A stretch of DNA of 7,439 nt, from positions 1 to 7,439 of the forward strand of contig USKN01000095.1 of the NCBI GenBank assembly GCA_900555295.1, in the 5' to 3' direction. The position numbers and the translations under genes were made by a program. This document shows, in pieces, positions 6,636 through 7,439 of this stretch (positions are counted from its first letter, which is position 1; every line of letters starts with the position of its first letter). Source of the stretch: an uncultured Eubacteriales bacterium (GTDB lineage: Bacteria; Bacillota; Clostridia; UMGS1810). A model generated the notes under the pieces. That model ran no database searches, was not told the DNA's origin, and saw nothing but the letters and a program-made list of their open reading frames with translations.

Positions 6636-6664
6636 ATTATAACACAAAAAGATAATAATTGCAA
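6636..6664 (-). promoter_or_regulatory. Promoter of the AraC-family gene (extended -10)
   Basis: Read on the minus strand, TTGCAA (6664-6659) is followed after 17 bases by TATAAT (6641-6636), with TG one base upstream of the -10 (TGTTATAAT). This is a good sigma-A match. The predicted start is near 6629. The -35 lies inside the near-repeat shared with the LRR promoter, so a protein bound there could block or modify this promoter. Confidence 0.65.
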
Positions 6665-6682
6665 TGTTTATGGTAATATTTA
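6655..6682 (+). promoter_or_regulatory. Near-repeat shared with the LRR promoter (copy 2), possible operator
   Basis: This 28-base stretch lies between and partly over the -35 of the AraC-family gene and ends just before the -35 of uxuA. It contains TTTATGGTAA (6667-6676) and aligns with 2871-2895. Its position is what one expects for a site where an AraC-type protein controls both divergent genes, but binding is inferred. Confidence 0.3.
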
Positions 6683-6684
6683 TA

Positions 6685-6713
6685 TAGAAAGATTAATAAA
6701 ACGGCTATATAAT
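6685..6713 (+). promoter_or_regulatory. Promoter of uxuA
   Basis: A perfect TATAAT at 6708-6713 is preceded, at a 17-base spacing, by TAGAAA (6685-6690), which matches four of six -35 positions. Transcription should start near 6720, giving a leader of about 30 bases. The imperfect -35 fits an activated promoter. Confidence 0.6.
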
Positions 6714-6733
6714 AACTTTATAAGTATTAAAAC

Positions 6734-6740
6734 GGAGGTG
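6734..6740 (+). promoter_or_regulatory. Ribosome binding site of uxuA
   Basis: GGAGGTG is a near-perfect Shine-Dalgarno, nine bases before ATG 6750. A second in-frame ATG two codons later (MKM) is less well placed relative to known UxuA N-termini. Confidence 0.8.
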
Positions 6741-6749
6741 CGTAAAATT

Positions 6750-7439
6750 ATGAAAATGACATTCAGATGGTACGGTAAAGATGATCCCGTAACACTTGAA
6801 AAAATTCGTCAAATACCCGGGGTTGAGGGTATTGTAACCGCAATTTATGATGTGCCGGTAGGCGAAGTTTGGGAATACGAAAGAATTGAGGCGTTAAAAA
6901 AAGAGGTAAATGACGCAGGATTTGAATTAAGCGTTATTGAGAGTGTTCCCGTTCACGAAGATATAAAAATGGGGGTAGGCAAACGCGACGAATACATAGA
7001 AAACTATTGCACAACGCTTAAAAACCTTGCAAAAGCGGGTGTTGACTGTGTTTGTTACAATTTTATGCCGGTGTTTGATTGGACTCGTTCGGAGCTTAAC
7101 CATATTTTACCCGACGGTTCAAATGCTCTTATATATAAAGAAGAAACCGTGCAAAAAATGGATCCTTTAAAGGGCGAGCTTGAATTGCCCGGTTGGGATT
7201 CAAGTTACACAAAAGACTCTATGAAAGCTCTGTTAGAGGCATATAAAAACATAAGTGAAGAGGATTTATGGAATAATTTAAAATATTTTCTTGACCGTGT
7301 TATAAAGGTTGCCGAAGAGGTTAAAATAAAAATGGCAATTCACCCCGACGATCCGCCCTGGCCAATATTCGGACTTCCGCGTATTATTACAAACAAGAAA
7401 AACATTGAAAGATTTTTAAAACTTTACGACAGCAAATAC
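6750..7439 (+). CDS. uxuA: Mannonate dehydratase (EC 4.2.1.8), 3' end cut off by window
   Basis: The visible 230 codons are about 60% of the usual 350-395 residues. UxuA removes water from D-mannonate to give 2-keto-3-deoxy-D-gluconate in the cytosolic glucuronate pathway. Recognisable blocks in order are MTFRWYGKDDPV (residues 3-14), 'GVEGIVTAIYDVPVGEVW' (about 24-41), 'SVIESVPVHEDIK', 'YNFMPVFDWTRSEL' and 'IHPDDPPWPIFGLPRI'. The His of IHPDDPPW is residue 198, the position of the first metal-ligand His described for the Streptococcus suis enzyme; the remaining Cys, His and Asp ligands fall beyond the window. The gene is divergent from an AraC-type regulator and likely heads a uronate operon (uxuB, uxaC, kdgK or kdgA might follow; not visible). 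Confidence 0.96.
   Translation, partial: MKMTFRWYGKDDPVTLEKIRQIPGVEGIVTAIYDVPVGEVWEYERIEALKKEVNDAGFELSVIESVPVHEDIKMGVGKRDEYIENYCTTLKNLAKAGVDCVCYNFMPVFDWTRSELNHILPDGSNALIYKEETVQKMDPLKGELELPGWDSSYTKDSMKALLEAYKNISEEDLWNNLKYFLDRVIKVAEEVKIKMAIHPDDPPWPIFGLPRIITNKKNIERFLKLYDSKY

Noticed and set aside
6433..6642. Plus-strand 69-codon frame opposite the 5' part of the AraC-family gene
   Set aside because: It is antisense to the cupin domain, has no ribosome binding site, and its hydrophobic appearance follows from AT-rich complement codons.

Overview
The window looks like chromosomal DNA from a low-GC, anaerobic Firmicute, most likely a gut-type Clostridia member. This is inferred from AT-rich codon use (AAA, ATA, TTA, AGA), strong GGAGG-type ribosome binding sites, sigma-A-like TATAAT boxes, a large secreted BspA-type leucine-rich repeat (LRR) protein, and a uronate-catabolism gene beside an AraC-type regulator. 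I cannot name the species. There is no sign of phage, insertion sequence, CRISPR array, tRNA or rRNA.

Layout. (1) Bases 1-2732, plus strand: the 3' part of a U32-family gene (TrhP-like, tRNA uridine hydroxylation) overlaps by ATGA a complete gene for a COG2509-type FAD-dependent oxidoreductase. The two appear to be one translationally coupled operon. (2) Bases 2733-2925: an AT-rich gap without a gene, holding a 10-bp perfect palindrome and the likely promoter and ribosome binding site of the next gene. (3) Bases 2926-5760, plus strand: a 944-residue exported protein with a signal peptide, about 28 LRR_5/BspA-like repeats and a C-terminal beta-type module. (4) Bases 5761-5823: a bidirectional terminator shared by two convergent genes. 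(5) Bases 5824-6618, minus strand: an AraC-family regulator with an N-terminal cupin. (6) Bases 6619-6749: a divergent promoter region. (7) Bases 6750-7439, plus strand: the first 230 codons of uxuA (mannonate dehydratase), cut by the window end.

The genes form at least three transcription units. The first is RNA modification plus a flavoprotein of unknown substrate. The second is a stand-alone surface or secreted LRR protein. The third is a divergent regulator/uronate pair, in which the AraC protein probably controls uxuA in response to glucuronate, mannonate or a related sugar acid.

Most of this is recognisable, ordinary biology. The observations most worth a second look are the coupling of the U32 enzyme to an uncharacterised flavoprotein, a near-repeat shared by the LRR-gene promoter region and the araC/uxuA promoter region, and a compositional step inside the U32 gene near base 340. 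I did not find a convincing new defence, mobile or RNA system.
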